Shown here one piece after another: positions 1 through 9,092 of a stretch of DNA of 36,543 nt. The notes under the pieces are model-generated. The model was not told the DNA's origin. It did not search any database and was given only the letters and a program-made list of their open reading frames with translations. Numbering within the stretch: the stretch's first letter is position 1; every line of letters starts with the position of its first letter. The position numbers and the translations under genes were made by a program. Origin of the DNA: Streptococcus tangpeifui (GTDB lineage Bacteria > Bacillota > Bacilli > Lactobacillales > Streptococcaceae). The DNA lies in the NCBI RefSeq assembly GCF_011038795.1, contig NZ_JAAKDU010000016.1, positions 1 to 36,543 of the forward strand. Direction: 5' to 3'.

Positions 1-1080
1 AATCAGACTTCCGATGGTTTTGATGTCCTGATTACCAATGTGTCGAACAGCAACGGTATTGTAGCGGTCAAGGTTCCTGTTTGGACCAGCAATCGTGACC
101 AAGATGATATTATCTGGTATGATGCTAATAAACAGGCCGATAATAGTTATAAAGTGACTGTGAAACTGTCTGAACATCAGTATGAGACAGGTACCTATAT
201 GATTCATCTGTACTATGTCGACAACAATAATAAGCTGGTTGGGGTAGCTGCCACCCAGACAACGGTTCCTGAGCCAACACCAGGAGAAAAGAAGAGCCCT
301 TCTTATAATGGTTCTTACTATTATGTTGCAGGTAAGCATGGACCAATCCTGATTGTCAATAAAAAATATGCTCTGTCCAGTTCATACAATCCGGGTGAAA
401 ACGCCGTTGCCAAAGATGCTTTTGTTCGGTTGCGTAATGACATGATTAATCAGGGATACAATGTTGGTTATGCCTATAGTGGATTTAGAACGTATGACTA
501 TCAAAAGAATCTTTATCAATCTTACGTCAATCAAGACGGTCAAGCAGCAGCTGATCGTTATTCCGCAAGGCCAGGCTATAGTGAGCACCAAACTGGTCTA
601 ACTTTTGATTTAACCGATAGATCTGGTAACTTGCTCGAAGATCAAGCAGCAGCTCAGTGGTTAAGAGACAATGCCCATCGTTACGGCTTTATCGTTCGCT
701 ATCAACCTGGTAAGGAAAGCATTACGGGCTTTATGCAAGAGCCTTGGCATATCCGCTATATTGGTCAAGAAGCCCAAGATATTCACGAGTCTGGTTTGAG
801 TTTAGAAGAATACCTAGGTGTTGAAGGCGGTGACTACGGCAGTCCAGCTAATTCGCCATTACAAAGTCACGCCCAAGCAAATGCTATTCCTTCTAGTGGC
901 CGCTATACCTTTACCAGGGAATCTTATGTGAGGTCTGCTCCTAGCCAATCAAGTCCAGCTCTGGCAACCTATACTGTAGGTCAAAGTGTCAATTATGATA
1001 GTGTCAGAAATGCAGAGGGCAAAACATGGATTTCTTACATAGCCTACAGTGGCAACCGCCGTTATATCGCAATTGATTAG
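1..1080 (+). CDS. M15B-family D,D/L,D-carboxypeptidase (VanY/LdcB-like) with GBS Bsp-like and SH3 domains, 5' truncated by window
   Basis: The frame is open from base 1, so the true start and signal peptide lie outside; 359 residues are visible. The first ~80 visible residues resemble a GBS-Bsp-like wall module. Residues ~100-265 are an M15B peptidase domain: the zinc/catalytic motifs SEHQTGLTFD (S-x-H-x-x-G-x-x-x-D) and EPWHIRYIG are intact, and YSGFRTYDYQ is the usual family block. The last ~65 residues (from SGRYTFTRESYVRSAPS) look like a bacterial SH3 wall-binding domain. Enzymes of this family trim the C-terminal D-Ala of peptidoglycan stem peptides outside the membrane. The Bsp-like and SH3 modules would hold it on the wall. 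The exact substrate (pentapeptide or tetrapeptide) cannot be read from the sequence. The stop is followed at once by a perfect 11-bp inverted repeat. Confidence 0.85.
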   Translation, partial: NQTSDGFDVLITNVSNSNGIVAVKVPVWTSNRDQDDIIWYDANKQADNSYKVTVKLSEHQYETGTYMIHLYYVDNNNKLVGVAATQTTVPEPTPGEKKSPSYNGSYYYVAGKHGPILIVNKKYALSSSYNPGENAVAKDAFVRLRNDMINQGYNVGYAYSGFRTYDYQKNLYQSYVNQDGQAAADRYSARPGYSEHQTGLTFDLTDRSGNLLEDQAAAQWLRDNAHRYGFIVRYQPGKESITGFMQEPWHIRYIGQEAQDIHESGLSLEEYLGVEGGDYGSPANSPLQSHAQANAIPSSGRYTFTRESYVRSAPSQSSPALATYTVGQSVNYDSVRNAEGKTWISYIAYSGNRRYIAID

Positions 1081-1105
1081 TTAAACAGTCCAGTGGACTG
1101 TTTAA
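1081..1105 (+). repeat. Perfect inverted repeat after the carboxypeptidase gene
   Basis: Eleven-base arms (TTAAACAGTCC / GGACTGTTTAA) surround the 3-base loop AGT, beginning on the first base after the stop codon. It is followed by a G-run rather than a T-run, so it is not a classical terminator. It may be an RNA-stabilising 3' hairpin or part of the larger folded region that follows. Confidence 0.6.
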
Positions 1106-1153
1106 GGGGGGCTTGAAAATGGAACTGCACCCCAAGATAAGGACCTCCAATCA

Positions 1154-1243
1154 GCAGTGGTTCATTGGTGCTAAAGCACCTAATGAACTGTGCAGGGGAA
1201 AGACTTCTTGGTAGAGCCAACAAGTCTTTCTCCCAACCACTGC
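1154..1243 (+). ncRNA. Candidate structured RNA (three-way junction) in a 375-bp gene-free stretch
   Basis: Perfect closing arms GCAGTGGTT (1154-1162) and AACCACTGC (1235-1243) enclose two hairpins. The first is 1160-1188, with an 11-bp stem and a TAAA loop. The second is 1195-1234, with about 16 bp and the loop TAGAG, and it ends flush against the closing 3' arm. Hairpin 1 and the closing stem share bases 1160-1162, so the top of the closing stem must give way. No known RNA family was recognised. It could be a 3' UTR of the upstream gene, a small RNA or the remnant of an insertion or repeat element. Strand is assumed from the terminator at 1270-1304. Confidence 0.4.
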
Positions 1244-1269
1244 GCTAAACTGTTATTACTGCAAAAATA

Positions 1270-1304
1270 GGAGGATGGAATACTTTTTTTCCAGCCTCTT
1301 TTTA
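1270..1304 (+). terminator. Intrinsic terminator upstream of alsS
   Basis: GAGG-A-TGGAA pairs with TTCCA-G-CCTC (one A/G mismatch) around a T-rich loop and is followed by TTTTT. It would end transcripts from the carboxypeptidase gene or the structured RNA before the alsS promoter. Confidence 0.6.
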
Positions 1305-1351
1305 ATGCTCATTATTTCACAAACTTTCTAACTAGAAAATGTTAAAAAACG

Positions 1352-1360
1352 TGCTATAAT
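1352..1360 (+). promoter_or_regulatory. Extended -10 promoter for alsS
   Basis: TG-C-TATAAT at 1352-1360 is a consensus extended -10. No good -35 is seen at 17 bp. Transcription should begin near 1367, leaving a ~90-nt leader to the ATG at 1456. Confidence 0.65.
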
Positions 1361-1455
1361 TGATATACATTATGTAAAAAGTTAAGGGAAACTTTGTGAA
1401 ATTTTTTAAATATCACAGGAGCTTCCTTTTTATTGTTAGAAAGTTAGGTAAGGAT

Positions 1456-3129
1456 ATGACAGAAGAACAGAACTACGGAGCTGACCTAGTAGTAGATAGT
1501 CTCATCAACCACGATGTCAAGTATGTCTTTGGTATTCCTGGTGCCAAAATTGACCGAGTTTTTGATACCCTTGAGGATAAGGGGCCTGAGTTGATTGTAG
1601 CCCGCCATGAACAAAATGCGGTCTTTATGGCGCAAGGGGTTGGACGGATTACAGGTGAGCCGGGAGTCGTTATTGCAACCTCAGGTCCGGGGGTGTCCAA
1701 TATGGCCACAGGGCTAGTAACAGCTACCGATGAAGGGGATCCTGTTCTGGCTATCGGTGGTCAAGTTAAACGGGCTGACCTGCTCAAACGTGCCCATCAG
1801 TCCATGAACAATGTGGCCATGATGGCGCCGATTACCAAGTATGCCGCAGAAGTTCAGGAGCCTGATACGATTTCTGAAACTCTAGCTAATGCCTACCGCT
1901 ATGCTAAGCTAGGAAAGCCGGGAGCAAGCTTCATTTCTATTCCGCAGGATGTGACTGACAGTCAGGTTTCGGTCAAGGCGATCAAACCCCTGACTGATCC
2001 TAAGATGGGATCAGCCTCGGTTGATGATATTAACTATTTGGCTCAAGCCATTCGCAATGCTGCTCTGCCTGTTCTTCTTTTAGGAAACGGCGCTTCAACC
2101 AGACGTGTAACGGCAGCTTTACGCCGTCTTCTCCAAGCTGTTAAGCTTCCTGTCGTGGAAACCTTCCAAGGGGCTGGTATTGTTTCTCGTGATTTAGAAG
2201 AAGAGACCTTCTTCGGCCGGGTTGGCCTTTTCCGCAATCAACCGGGGGATATGTTGCTTAAACGTTCCGACTTGGTTATCGCAATTGGTTATGATCCCAT
2301 TGAATATGAAGCTCGTAACTGGAATGCTGAAATCTCTGCCCGCATTGTCGTGATTGATACTGATACGGCAGAAATTGATACCTATTTTCAGCCTGAGCGG
2401 GAATTGATTGGTAATATTGCAGAAACCATTGATCTGCTGTTACCAGCCATTTCCGGCTATAGACTGCCCGAAGGTTCAGTTGAGTACTTGCAAAATCTCA
2501 AGAAAGAAGTTGTTCAAGACCTCAAGTTTGATACGAAGTCTAAAACTGGCCTCATCCATCCTCTGGATGTCATCGAGGTTTTGCAAGATAATGTTGCTGA
2601 TGATATGACGGTTACTGTTGATGTTGGCAGTCACTATATTTGGATGGCCCGTTACTTTAAGTCTTATGAAGCCCGTCATTTGCTTTTCTCAAATGGGATG
2701 CAGACCTTAGGTGTCTCTCTGCCTTGGGCAATCTCGGCAGCTCTCTTGCGGCCAAATACCAAGGTGGTCTCTATCTCTGGTGATGGCGGTTTCCTCTTTT
2801 CAGCTCAGGAATTGGAAACAGCTGTCCGTCTCAAACTGCCAATTGTTCATCTTATTTGGAATGATGGTAAATATGACATGGTTAAATTCCAAGAAGAGAA
2901 GAAGTATGGCCGTTCCTCAGGGGTTGACTTTGGCTCGGTTGATTTTGTAAAATATGCAGAGAGTTTCGGAGCTAAGGGCTACCGCGTAGATAGTAAGGAA
3001 AACTTCCAAGCTACCCTCAAACAAGCCCTAGTTGATGCTGATCAGGGACCTGTTTTGATTGATATCCCAATTGACTATAAGGATAATACCGCCTTGGCTG
3101 AAACTATTTTGCCGGAAGAGTTTTATTAA
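1456..3129 (+). CDS. alsS: Catabolic acetolactate synthase
   Basis: This 557-residue thiamine-diphosphate enzyme condenses two pyruvates to 2-acetolactate and CO2, the first step of the acetoin branch that relieves pyruvate and acid overload. The N-terminal domain carries the catalytic Glu in the block [10 protein letters not shown] (E52). The ThDP/Mg-binding motif GDGGF with the downstream Asn is at about residues 441-470. A central FAD-like domain of the AHAS superfamily lies between. The ATG at 1456 gives the normal family length. An in-frame GTG at 1396 would add 20 basic/hydrophobic residues not usual in the family. That GTG does have an AAGGG about 7 nt upstream, so a longer form or leader translation is not excluded. 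The acetolactate decarboxylase gene follows 74 bp later, which supports the catabolic rather than the branched-chain biosynthetic enzyme; no small regulatory subunit gene is present. Confidence 0.95.
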   Translation: MTEEQNYGADLVVDSLINHDVKYVFGIPGAKIDRVFDTLEDKGPELIVARHEQNAVFMAQGVGRITGEPGVVIATSGPGVSNMATGLVTATDEGDPVLAIGGQVKRADLLKRAHQSMNNVAMMAPITKYAAEVQEPDTISETLANAYRYAKLGKPGASFISIPQDVTDSQVSVKAIKPLTDPKMGSASVDDINYLAQAIRNAALPVLLLGNGASTRRVTAALRRLLQAVKLPVVETFQGAGIVSRDLEEETFFGRVGLFRNQPGDMLLKRSDLVIAIGYDPIEYEARNWNAEISARIVVIDTDTAEIDTYFQPERELIGNIAETIDLLLPAISGYRLPEGSVEYLQNLKKEVVQDLKFDTKSKTGLIHPLDVIEVLQDNVADDMTVTVDVGSHYIWMARYFKSYEARHLLFSNGMQTLGVSLPWAISAALLRPNTKVVSISGDGGFLFSAQELETAVRLKLPIVHLIWNDGKYDMVKFQEEKKYGRSSGVDFGSVDFVKYAESFGAKGYRVDSKENFQATLKQALVDADQGPVLIDIPIDYKDNTALAETILPEEFY

Positions 3130-3203
3130 TATTTGTAGTTAGATTGACGCTTGTAAGCAGTTATAATGACGGGTTCTTAAAAAGAAAGAAGGATATAAAC
3201 GAC

Positions 3204-3923
3204 ATGGCAGATGTCATTAAATTATTTCAGTATAATACCTTGAATGCCCTCTTCGCAGGTCTCTACGATGGTTCCATGACCATCGGAGAATTGCTTAAGC
3301 ATGGCGACTTGGGTATTGGTACACTTGATTCCATTGATGGAGAACTGGTTATTCTCGATGGCAAGGCTTATCAAACCACTAGCAAAAATGGCAACCTTAA
3401 AGTTGTTGAAGTGAAGCCAGATACCAAGGTTCCCTATGCTGCGGTGGTTCCCCACCATGCAGAGGTGGTCTTTAAACAGCGCTATGAAACAACGGATAAG
3501 GAGCTGGAAGATCGGATTGAATCCTATTACGATGGAGCAAATCTTTTTCGTTCCATTAAAATCAAGGGACATTTCAAACACATGCATGTCCGCATGATTC
3601 CAAGAGCTCAAAGTGGAGAAAAATTTGCGGAAGTTGCTACCCGCCAACCCGAGTATACGGCTGAGGATGTCTCAGGAACCATTGTTGGTTTTTGGACACC
3701 TGAGATGTTCCATGGAGTCAGTGTAGCTGGCTATCACCTCCACTTTATTTCTGATGACTTAGTTTTTGGCGGTCATGTCATGGATTATGTCATGACTGAT
3801 GGGACAGTAGAGATTGGTCCGGTTGATCAATTGGACCAACGCTTCCCAGTTCAGGACCGCAATTATCTCTTTGCGAAATTTAATTTGGATGAATTGAAGG
3901 AAGACATTAATAAATCTGAATAA
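3204..3923 (+). CDS. budA: Alpha-acetolactate decarboxylase
   Basis: This 239-residue cytosolic zinc enzyme (also called AlsD) converts 2-acetolactate to acetoin. The zinc ligands are visible as HLH (H178, H180) plus H191 in the block GYHLHFISDDLVFGGH, matching the family pattern, and the full length is normal. The ATG at 3204 is preferred: it follows the purine-rich AGAAAGAAGGA and starts with the typical MADVIKLFQYNTLNALFAGL. An upstream TTG at 3144 would add 20 atypical residues. It sits directly downstream of alsS with no terminator between, so the two are probably co-transcribed. A strong terminator follows. Confidence 0.95.
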   Translation: MADVIKLFQYNTLNALFAGLYDGSMTIGELLKHGDLGIGTLDSIDGELVILDGKAYQTTSKNGNLKVVEVKPDTKVPYAAVVPHHAEVVFKQRYETTDKELEDRIESYYDGANLFRSIKIKGHFKHMHVRMIPRAQSGEKFAEVATRQPEYTAEDVSGTIVGFWTPEMFHGVSVAGYHLHFISDDLVFGGHVMDYVMTDGTVEIGPVDQLDQRFPVQDRNYLFAKFNLDELKEDINKSE

Positions 3924-3926
3924 CAG

Positions 3927-3958
3927 AAAAAATCTGGCCTGATAAAGCCAGATTTTTT
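3927..3958. terminator. Bidirectional terminator between budA and the gtrA-like gene
   Basis: AAAAAATCTGGC / GCCAGATTTTTT stem with an 8-base loop. Both strands have T-runs, so it can serve the two convergent genes on either side. Confidence 0.85.
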
Positions 3959-3967
3959 AGGTATTAT

Positions 3968-4420
3968 TTAGTCTACTTTTTTATTATCAAAGATGAAAAG
4001 TTTGCTCAAAATATAATTGATTAAAATGATTAAGATCTGACTGATAGCTCCGACAATGCCGTTAACCATAGCAAGGTTATCATTGACAAACTGGCCGACT
4101 AGATGCGGAAAGCTATTGACGAAGATGAAGGTCATACCAAAATCAAGCCCCAGAGTGAGCAGGCGGGCAGTGACAAATTTGATAAAGCGGCCAAACCAAC
4201 CAGATCTAGCTTGATTGAAAACCCAAATATCATTAGTCACAAAGGCGAAAATAATAGCGATAGCATTAGCTGCAACCGTCGTTGTCAGGGGCATGCGCAA
4301 AAGAGCAAAGAGGCCAACTCGGCTAATCATATAGACGATGGTGGTCAATCCGCCGAAAAAAAGATACTTCATGGCTTCATTATTCCAAGCCCAAATAATG
4401 AGAGATTTAATTTTTTTCAT
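3968..4420 (-). CDS. GtrA-family membrane protein
   Basis: The product is 150 residues with four hydrophobic segments in the GtrA pattern: KYLFFGGLTTIVYM near the N-terminus, then NAIAIIFAFVTNDIWVF (the N-x-x-W/F-x-F signature), a third around residues 83-105 and a C-terminal ILIILINYILSKLFIF. GtrA-like proteins are linked to moving or flipping undecaprenyl-phosphate-linked sugars for surface polysaccharide glycosylation. No glycosyltransferase partner lies next to it here, so the specific role is unknown. It is encoded opposite to its neighbours, convergent with budA and divergent from the gene at 4500. Its upstream Shine-Dalgarno is weak. Confidence 0.85.
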   Translation of the reverse strand: MKKIKSLIIWAWNNEAMKYLFFGGLTTIVYMISRVGLFALLRMPLTTTVAANAIAIIFAFVTNDIWVFNQARSGWFGRFIKFVTARLLTLGLDFGMTFIFVNSFPHLVGQFVNDNLAMVNGIVGAISQILIILINYILSKLFIFDNKKVD

Positions 4421-4450
4421 ATCATTACTTTAGCATAAAAGCGATGGATA

Positions 4451-4459
4451 TGCTAGAAT
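4451..4459 (+). promoter_or_regulatory. Extended -10 promoter for the small membrane protein gene
   Basis: TG-C-TAGAAT lies about 40 bp upstream of the ATG at 4500, in the 79-bp divergent gap with gtrA. No convincing -35 is seen. Confidence 0.45.
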
Positions 4460-4499
4460 GGGCAGTAAAATTTAAAATTAAAATAAAAGGAAAATTCTT

Positions 4500-4895
4500 A
4501 TGAAACGTTGGCAGGCCCCTTTGATTATAGTATGGCTGGTTGCATTAATCATTATCTTTCCAGGTAACTGGGTGCTTTCGTTGTATGGTCTAGCTTGGGA
4601 AACAAGGGTTATGCATATCGGTTTGATTTTGCTGATTTCCAGTCCAAGTTTGGTCTTGCTATTGCTCGGTAAACTAACTTGGTGGAGAAGCTTCCTTCTT
4701 GCTGCCGTTCCGACCTTGATTGTTTTTATTCTGGTGACGACTTTTGGGATTTCTCCTTTTTCCAACTACCGTGACCAAGGAGACTATCTCATTAGTGAAG
4801 AAGGGCACTTTAAGCGAACTCACGATGACTATCATATTAAGCAGAAGTATTTTATTATGGAAAAAAAGGTCGTCAAGAAGGTTAAACTGGATTAG
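4500..4895 (+). CDS. Unrecognised small membrane protein
   Basis: The product is 131 residues. Three hydrophobic segments are visible (about residues 5-27, 35-58 and 62-83), followed by a ~48-residue basic hydrophilic tail ending in KKVVKKVKLD. AAAGGA 10-15 nt upstream supports the ATG at 4500. I do not recognise the family. The pattern of a membrane anchor plus a soluble charged tail after SPFSNYRDQGDY suggests a cytoplasmic or extracellular C-terminal tail, but no function is inferred. It appears monocistronic between its own extended -10 and a terminator. Confidence 0.7.
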   Translation: MKRWQAPLIIVWLVALIIIFPGNWVLSLYGLAWETRVMHIGLILLISSPSLVLLLLGKLTWWRSFLLAAVPTLIVFILVTTFGISPFSNYRDQGDYLISEEGHFKRTHDDYHIKQKYFIMEKKVVKKVKLD

Positions 4896-4932
4896 AGTAA
4901 CTAAGGGGCGCTCTAAGAGAACGTAATCAGTT

Positions 4933-4965
4933 GAAGGCTGAGCCAGTCAGGCTGCCTTCTTTTTT
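4933..4965 (+). terminator. Intrinsic terminator
   Basis: GAAGGC pairs with GCCTTC and AGCC with GGCT around the loop AGTC, with a 2-base bulge, followed by TTTTTTT. Confidence 0.8.
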
Positions 4966-4976
4966 AATGAGACTTG

Positions 4977-4985
4977 TGCTATACT
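4977..4985 (+). promoter_or_regulatory. Extended -10 promoter for queT
   Basis: TG-C-TATACT at 4977-4985 places the start of transcription near 4991, at the foot of a small hairpin (GGCTGG/CAGCC region, 4991-5005) that precedes the riboswitch. Confidence 0.6.
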
Positions 4986-5005
4986 AAAAAGGCTGGCTTT
5001 CAGCC

Positions 5006-5064
5006 CTTGGTGCTTAACTCTTTTCACCAAGCATATTTTAAGCGGTCATCCCGCTAAAGGAGAA
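5006..5064 (+). promoter_or_regulatory. PreQ1-II riboswitch
   Basis: The sequence from CTTGGTGCTTAACTC through CACCAAGCATATTTTA and AGCGG..CCGCTAAAGGAGAA matches the preQ1-II (COG4708 motif) consensus of streptococci. It has the P2 stem CTTGGTG/CACCAAG, a second small stem GCGG/CCGC, and the Shine-Dalgarno AAGGAGAA folded into the pseudoknot. It sits 8 nt upstream of the queT start. Known mechanism: binding of the queuosine precursor preQ1 sequesters the ribosome-binding site and lowers translation of the transporter. Confidence 0.93.
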
Positions 5065-5072
5065 TAAATAAG

Positions 5073-5573
5073 ATGAAATTTTCAGTCCGTGATTTGGTGC
5101 AAATTGCCTTAGTGGCTGCCCTCTATTTTATTTTTACGGCCATGCCTCCCTTTAATGCTATCAGCTACGGCGCTTATCAGTTCCGCCTATCTGAAATGCT
5201 CAATTTTTTAGCTTTTTATAAGTCAAAATATATTATCGCCCTAACTCTAGGCTGTGCTATTTCCAATTTTTATAGCTTTGGTCCTATTGATGTTCTTGTC
5301 GGCAGTGCACAAACCCTGCTGGTTGTCAGCCTAGGTGTCTATCTTTTCAGGAAATTTATGGATCAAACTGTTTTGGGTTACAATCTGGCCTTTTTCTACT
5401 TCAATCTGCTCTTTTCATCTAGCATGTTCATCATTGCTGCAGAATTGAATATTGTCAGCCATGTCCCATTTTTCTTGACTTGGTTGACAACAGCAGTAGG
5501 AGAATTTGCCTCTCTGTTAGTTGGCGGCTACCTCATCAGCCTACTGGCCAAACGTATTGATTTAACAAAATGA
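5073..5573 (+). CDS. queT: Queuosine-precursor transporter QueT (ECF S-component)
   Basis: This 166-residue hydrophobic protein with about six membrane segments has the QueT/DUF988 hallmarks: N-terminal RDLVQIALVAALYFIFT, the YGAYQFRLSEML block and GPIDVLVGSAQT. It is the substrate-binding subunit of an ECF transporter thought to import preQ1/preQ0. The shared energising module (ecfA/A'/T) is not encoded here. The upstream preQ1-II riboswitch independently supports the assignment. The ATG at 5073 is fixed by the riboswitch Shine-Dalgarno. The gene is monocistronic and ends at a terminator that overlaps the stop codon. Confidence 0.93.
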   Translation: MKFSVRDLVQIALVAALYFIFTAMPPFNAISYGAYQFRLSEMLNFLAFYKSKYIIALTLGCAISNFYSFGPIDVLVGSAQTLLVVSLGVYLFRKFMDQTVLGYNLAFFYFNLLFSSSMFIIAAELNIVSHVPFFLTWLTTAVGEFASLLVGGYLISLLAKRIDLTK

Positions 5574-5602
5574 CAAAAAGCCTTCTCAGAGGGCTTTTTG
5601 TC
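5573..5602 (+). terminator. Intrinsic terminator after queT
   Basis: ACAAAAAGCC / GGCTTTTTGT perfect arms with an internal TTCTCAGAG loop. The stem starts at the last base of the queT stop. Confidence 0.85.
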
Positions 5603-5622
5603 TTAATTCCCTTCTTATTTCA

Positions 5623-7599
<1,977 letters not shown>

Positions 7600-7608
7600 G
7601 AGGAGAAA

Positions 7609-8625
7609 ATGCGACGAAAACGTGCCCGCCTGATTTATAATCCAACATCAGGTCAGGAAATTATGAAAAAAAACGTAGCCGAAGTCCTTAATATTTTAGA
7701 AGGCTTTGGTTATGAAACCTCAGCTTTTCAGACAACCCCCGAACCTGACTCGGCTAAGAATGAGGCAACTCGGGCAGCTAAAGCTGGCTTTTCTTTGGTT
7801 ATTGCAGCTGGGGGAGATGGAACTATCAATGAGGTGGTCAACGGCTTAGCGCCCCTGACTAAGCGGCCCAAAGTAGCTTTAATTCCAACAGGGACGACTA
7901 ATGATCTGGCTCGGGCTCTCAAAATTCCTCGTGGTAATCCTGTTGAAGCAGCCAAGATTATCGGCAAAAACCAATTGATTCATTTGGATGTTGGCCGAGC
8001 TCATGGCGATACCTATTTTGTCAATATTGCAGCCGCAGGAACCTTGACCGAACTGACCTACAGTGTGCCAAGCCAGCTCAAGACCATGATTGGCTATTTA
8101 GCTTATTTAGTCAAAGGGGTTGAACTTCTGCCTCGAGTTAAAACAGCTCGGGTGAAGATTACTCATGACCAAGGTGTCTATGATGGTGAAGCTTCAATGA
8201 TCTTTGCCGCCATCACTAATTCAGTGGGTGGCTTTGAAACCATTGCTCCTGATGCAAAATTAGATGATGGTAAATTTACCTTGATTATTGTCAAAACAGC
8301 TAATCTAATTGATATTGCCCGTCTAGTACGCAAGCTGCTTCAGGGCGGTAAACATATCGGCGATAAGCGGATTGAATACATCAAGACCAGTAAAATCGTC
8401 ATTGAACCTCAGACTGATGACCGGATGATGATCAATCTGGATGGTGAATACGGCGGCGATGCTCCAATTACCTTGGAAAATCTAAAAAATCATCTGGATT
8501 TCTTCGCAGATACCGACGAGATTTCTGACGATGCCTTCGATTTAGATACTGAGGAATTAGCCCTTGAAGCCATCGCCCAGAAATTCTCCCACGAAGTTGA
8601 TGAGCTTGGAGATGAAGATCAATAG
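7609..8625 (+). CDS. dagK: Diacylglycerol kinase-family lipid kinase
   Basis: The product is 338 residues. The nucleotide-binding glycine motif GGDGTINEVVNGL (residues ~68-80) and the PTGTTNDLARAL block identify the DagK/YegS/sphingosine-kinase catalytic fold. The family phosphorylates diacylglycerol to phosphatidic acid, recycling the DAG left over from lipoteichoic acid synthesis. It starts at ATG 7609 behind AGGAGGAG, 9 bp after ligA, and is almost certainly co-transcribed with it. The acidic C-terminal tail (from ~residue 300, rich in D and E) is longer than the catalytic core needs and looks disordered. Substrate specificity is inferred from Firmicute orthologues. Confidence 0.88.
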   Translation: MRRKRARLIYNPTSGQEIMKKNVAEVLNILEGFGYETSAFQTTPEPDSAKNEATRAAKAGFSLVIAAGGDGTINEVVNGLAPLTKRPKVALIPTGTTNDLARALKIPRGNPVEAAKIIGKNQLIHLDVGRAHGDTYFVNIAAAGTLTELTYSVPSQLKTMIGYLAYLVKGVELLPRVKTARVKITHDQGVYDGEASMIFAAITNSVGGFETIAPDAKLDDGKFTLIIVKTANLIDIARLVRKLLQGGKHIGDKRIEYIKTSKIVIEPQTDDRMMINLDGEYGGDAPITLENLKNHLDFFADTDEISDDAFDLDTEELALEAIAQKFSHEVDELGDEDQ

Positions 8626-8653
8626 AAAAAGCAGGTGCAGACCTGTTTTTTCT
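8626..8653 (+). terminator. Intrinsic terminator after dagK
   Basis: AAAAAGCAGGT / ACCTGTTTTTT with loop GCAG (one G-T pair), directly after the stop. The next ~140 bp to the atp promoter hold a small hairpin (AAGACT/AGTCTT near 8687-8700) and the palindrome CTTGGAATTCCAAG, with no convincing gene. Confidence 0.8.
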
Positions 8654-8794
8654 ATTGATAGAGGTGTCGACATAGACCCTATTTTAGAAGACTGCCAAAG
8701 TCTTGGAATTCCAAGTAAAAAGCCGATGATGAGCACGAAATTCTAAGTTTAAACAAAAGAGTCAGGAGTAAGCCTTTACAAATTCGTGAAATCA

Positions 8795-8823
8795 TTGACT
8801 TTCCCACCAAATAGGACTAAAAT
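8795..8823 (+). promoter_or_regulatory. Promoter of the atp operon
   Basis: TTGACT (8795-8800), a 17-bp spacer and TAAAAT (8818-8823) form a near-consensus sigma-A promoter, 34 bp upstream of the atpE start. This is the only strong promoter seen for the eight-gene operon. Confidence 0.8.
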
Positions 8824-8857
8824 AACTAGGTAAAAAATTTTAAAGGAGAATTCTATC

Positions 8858-9055
8858 ATGAATTTAACGATCTTAGGTCTCGGACTTGCCGTTATGGGTG
8901 TATCAATCGGTGAAGGTATCTTGGTTGCCAATATTGCTAAGGCAGCTGCTCGCCAACCAGAAATGTTCAGTAAACTGCAAACCTTGATGTTTACTGGTGT
9001 TGCCTTTATCGAAGGTACCTTTTTCGTTCTCTTTGCGCTTAGCTACATTGTGTAA
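8858..9055 (+). CDS. atpE: F1Fo-ATPase subunit c (Fo)
   Basis: This 65-residue double-hairpin proteolipid forms the rotor ring. Helix 1 carries the small-residue motif GVSIGEG, the polar loop ARQPE is at residues 31-35, and the ion-carrying carboxylate is E52 in AFIEGTFF. Gly rather than Ser/Thr follows E52, which fits proton rather than sodium coupling. In oral streptococci the operon starts with the c subunit ahead of a, as here, and there is no atpI. Strong Shine-Dalgarno AAAGGAGAA before ATG 8858. Confidence 0.96.
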   Translation: MNLTILGLGLAVMGVSIGEGILVANIAKAAARQPEMFSKLQTLMFTGVAFIEGTFFVLFALSYIV

Positions 9056-9092
9056 ACTTAGCCAAATTTTAGAGAAGAAGGAGGGATAAGGA

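Noticed and set aside
1106..1260. Insertion-sequence remnant
   Set aside because: The GGAACTGCACCCC-type motif recalls some IS ends, but no transposase fragment or matching terminal repeat pair was found; kept as structured RNA of unknown nature.
4103..4438. Plus-strand frame opposite the GtrA-like gene
   Set aside because: Hydrophilic shadow of a clear membrane protein on the minus strand, without start signals.
8564..8746. 60-codon plus-strand frame after dagK
   Set aside because: Overlaps the dagK end in another frame and the terminator; no Shine-Dalgarno or recognisable protein.
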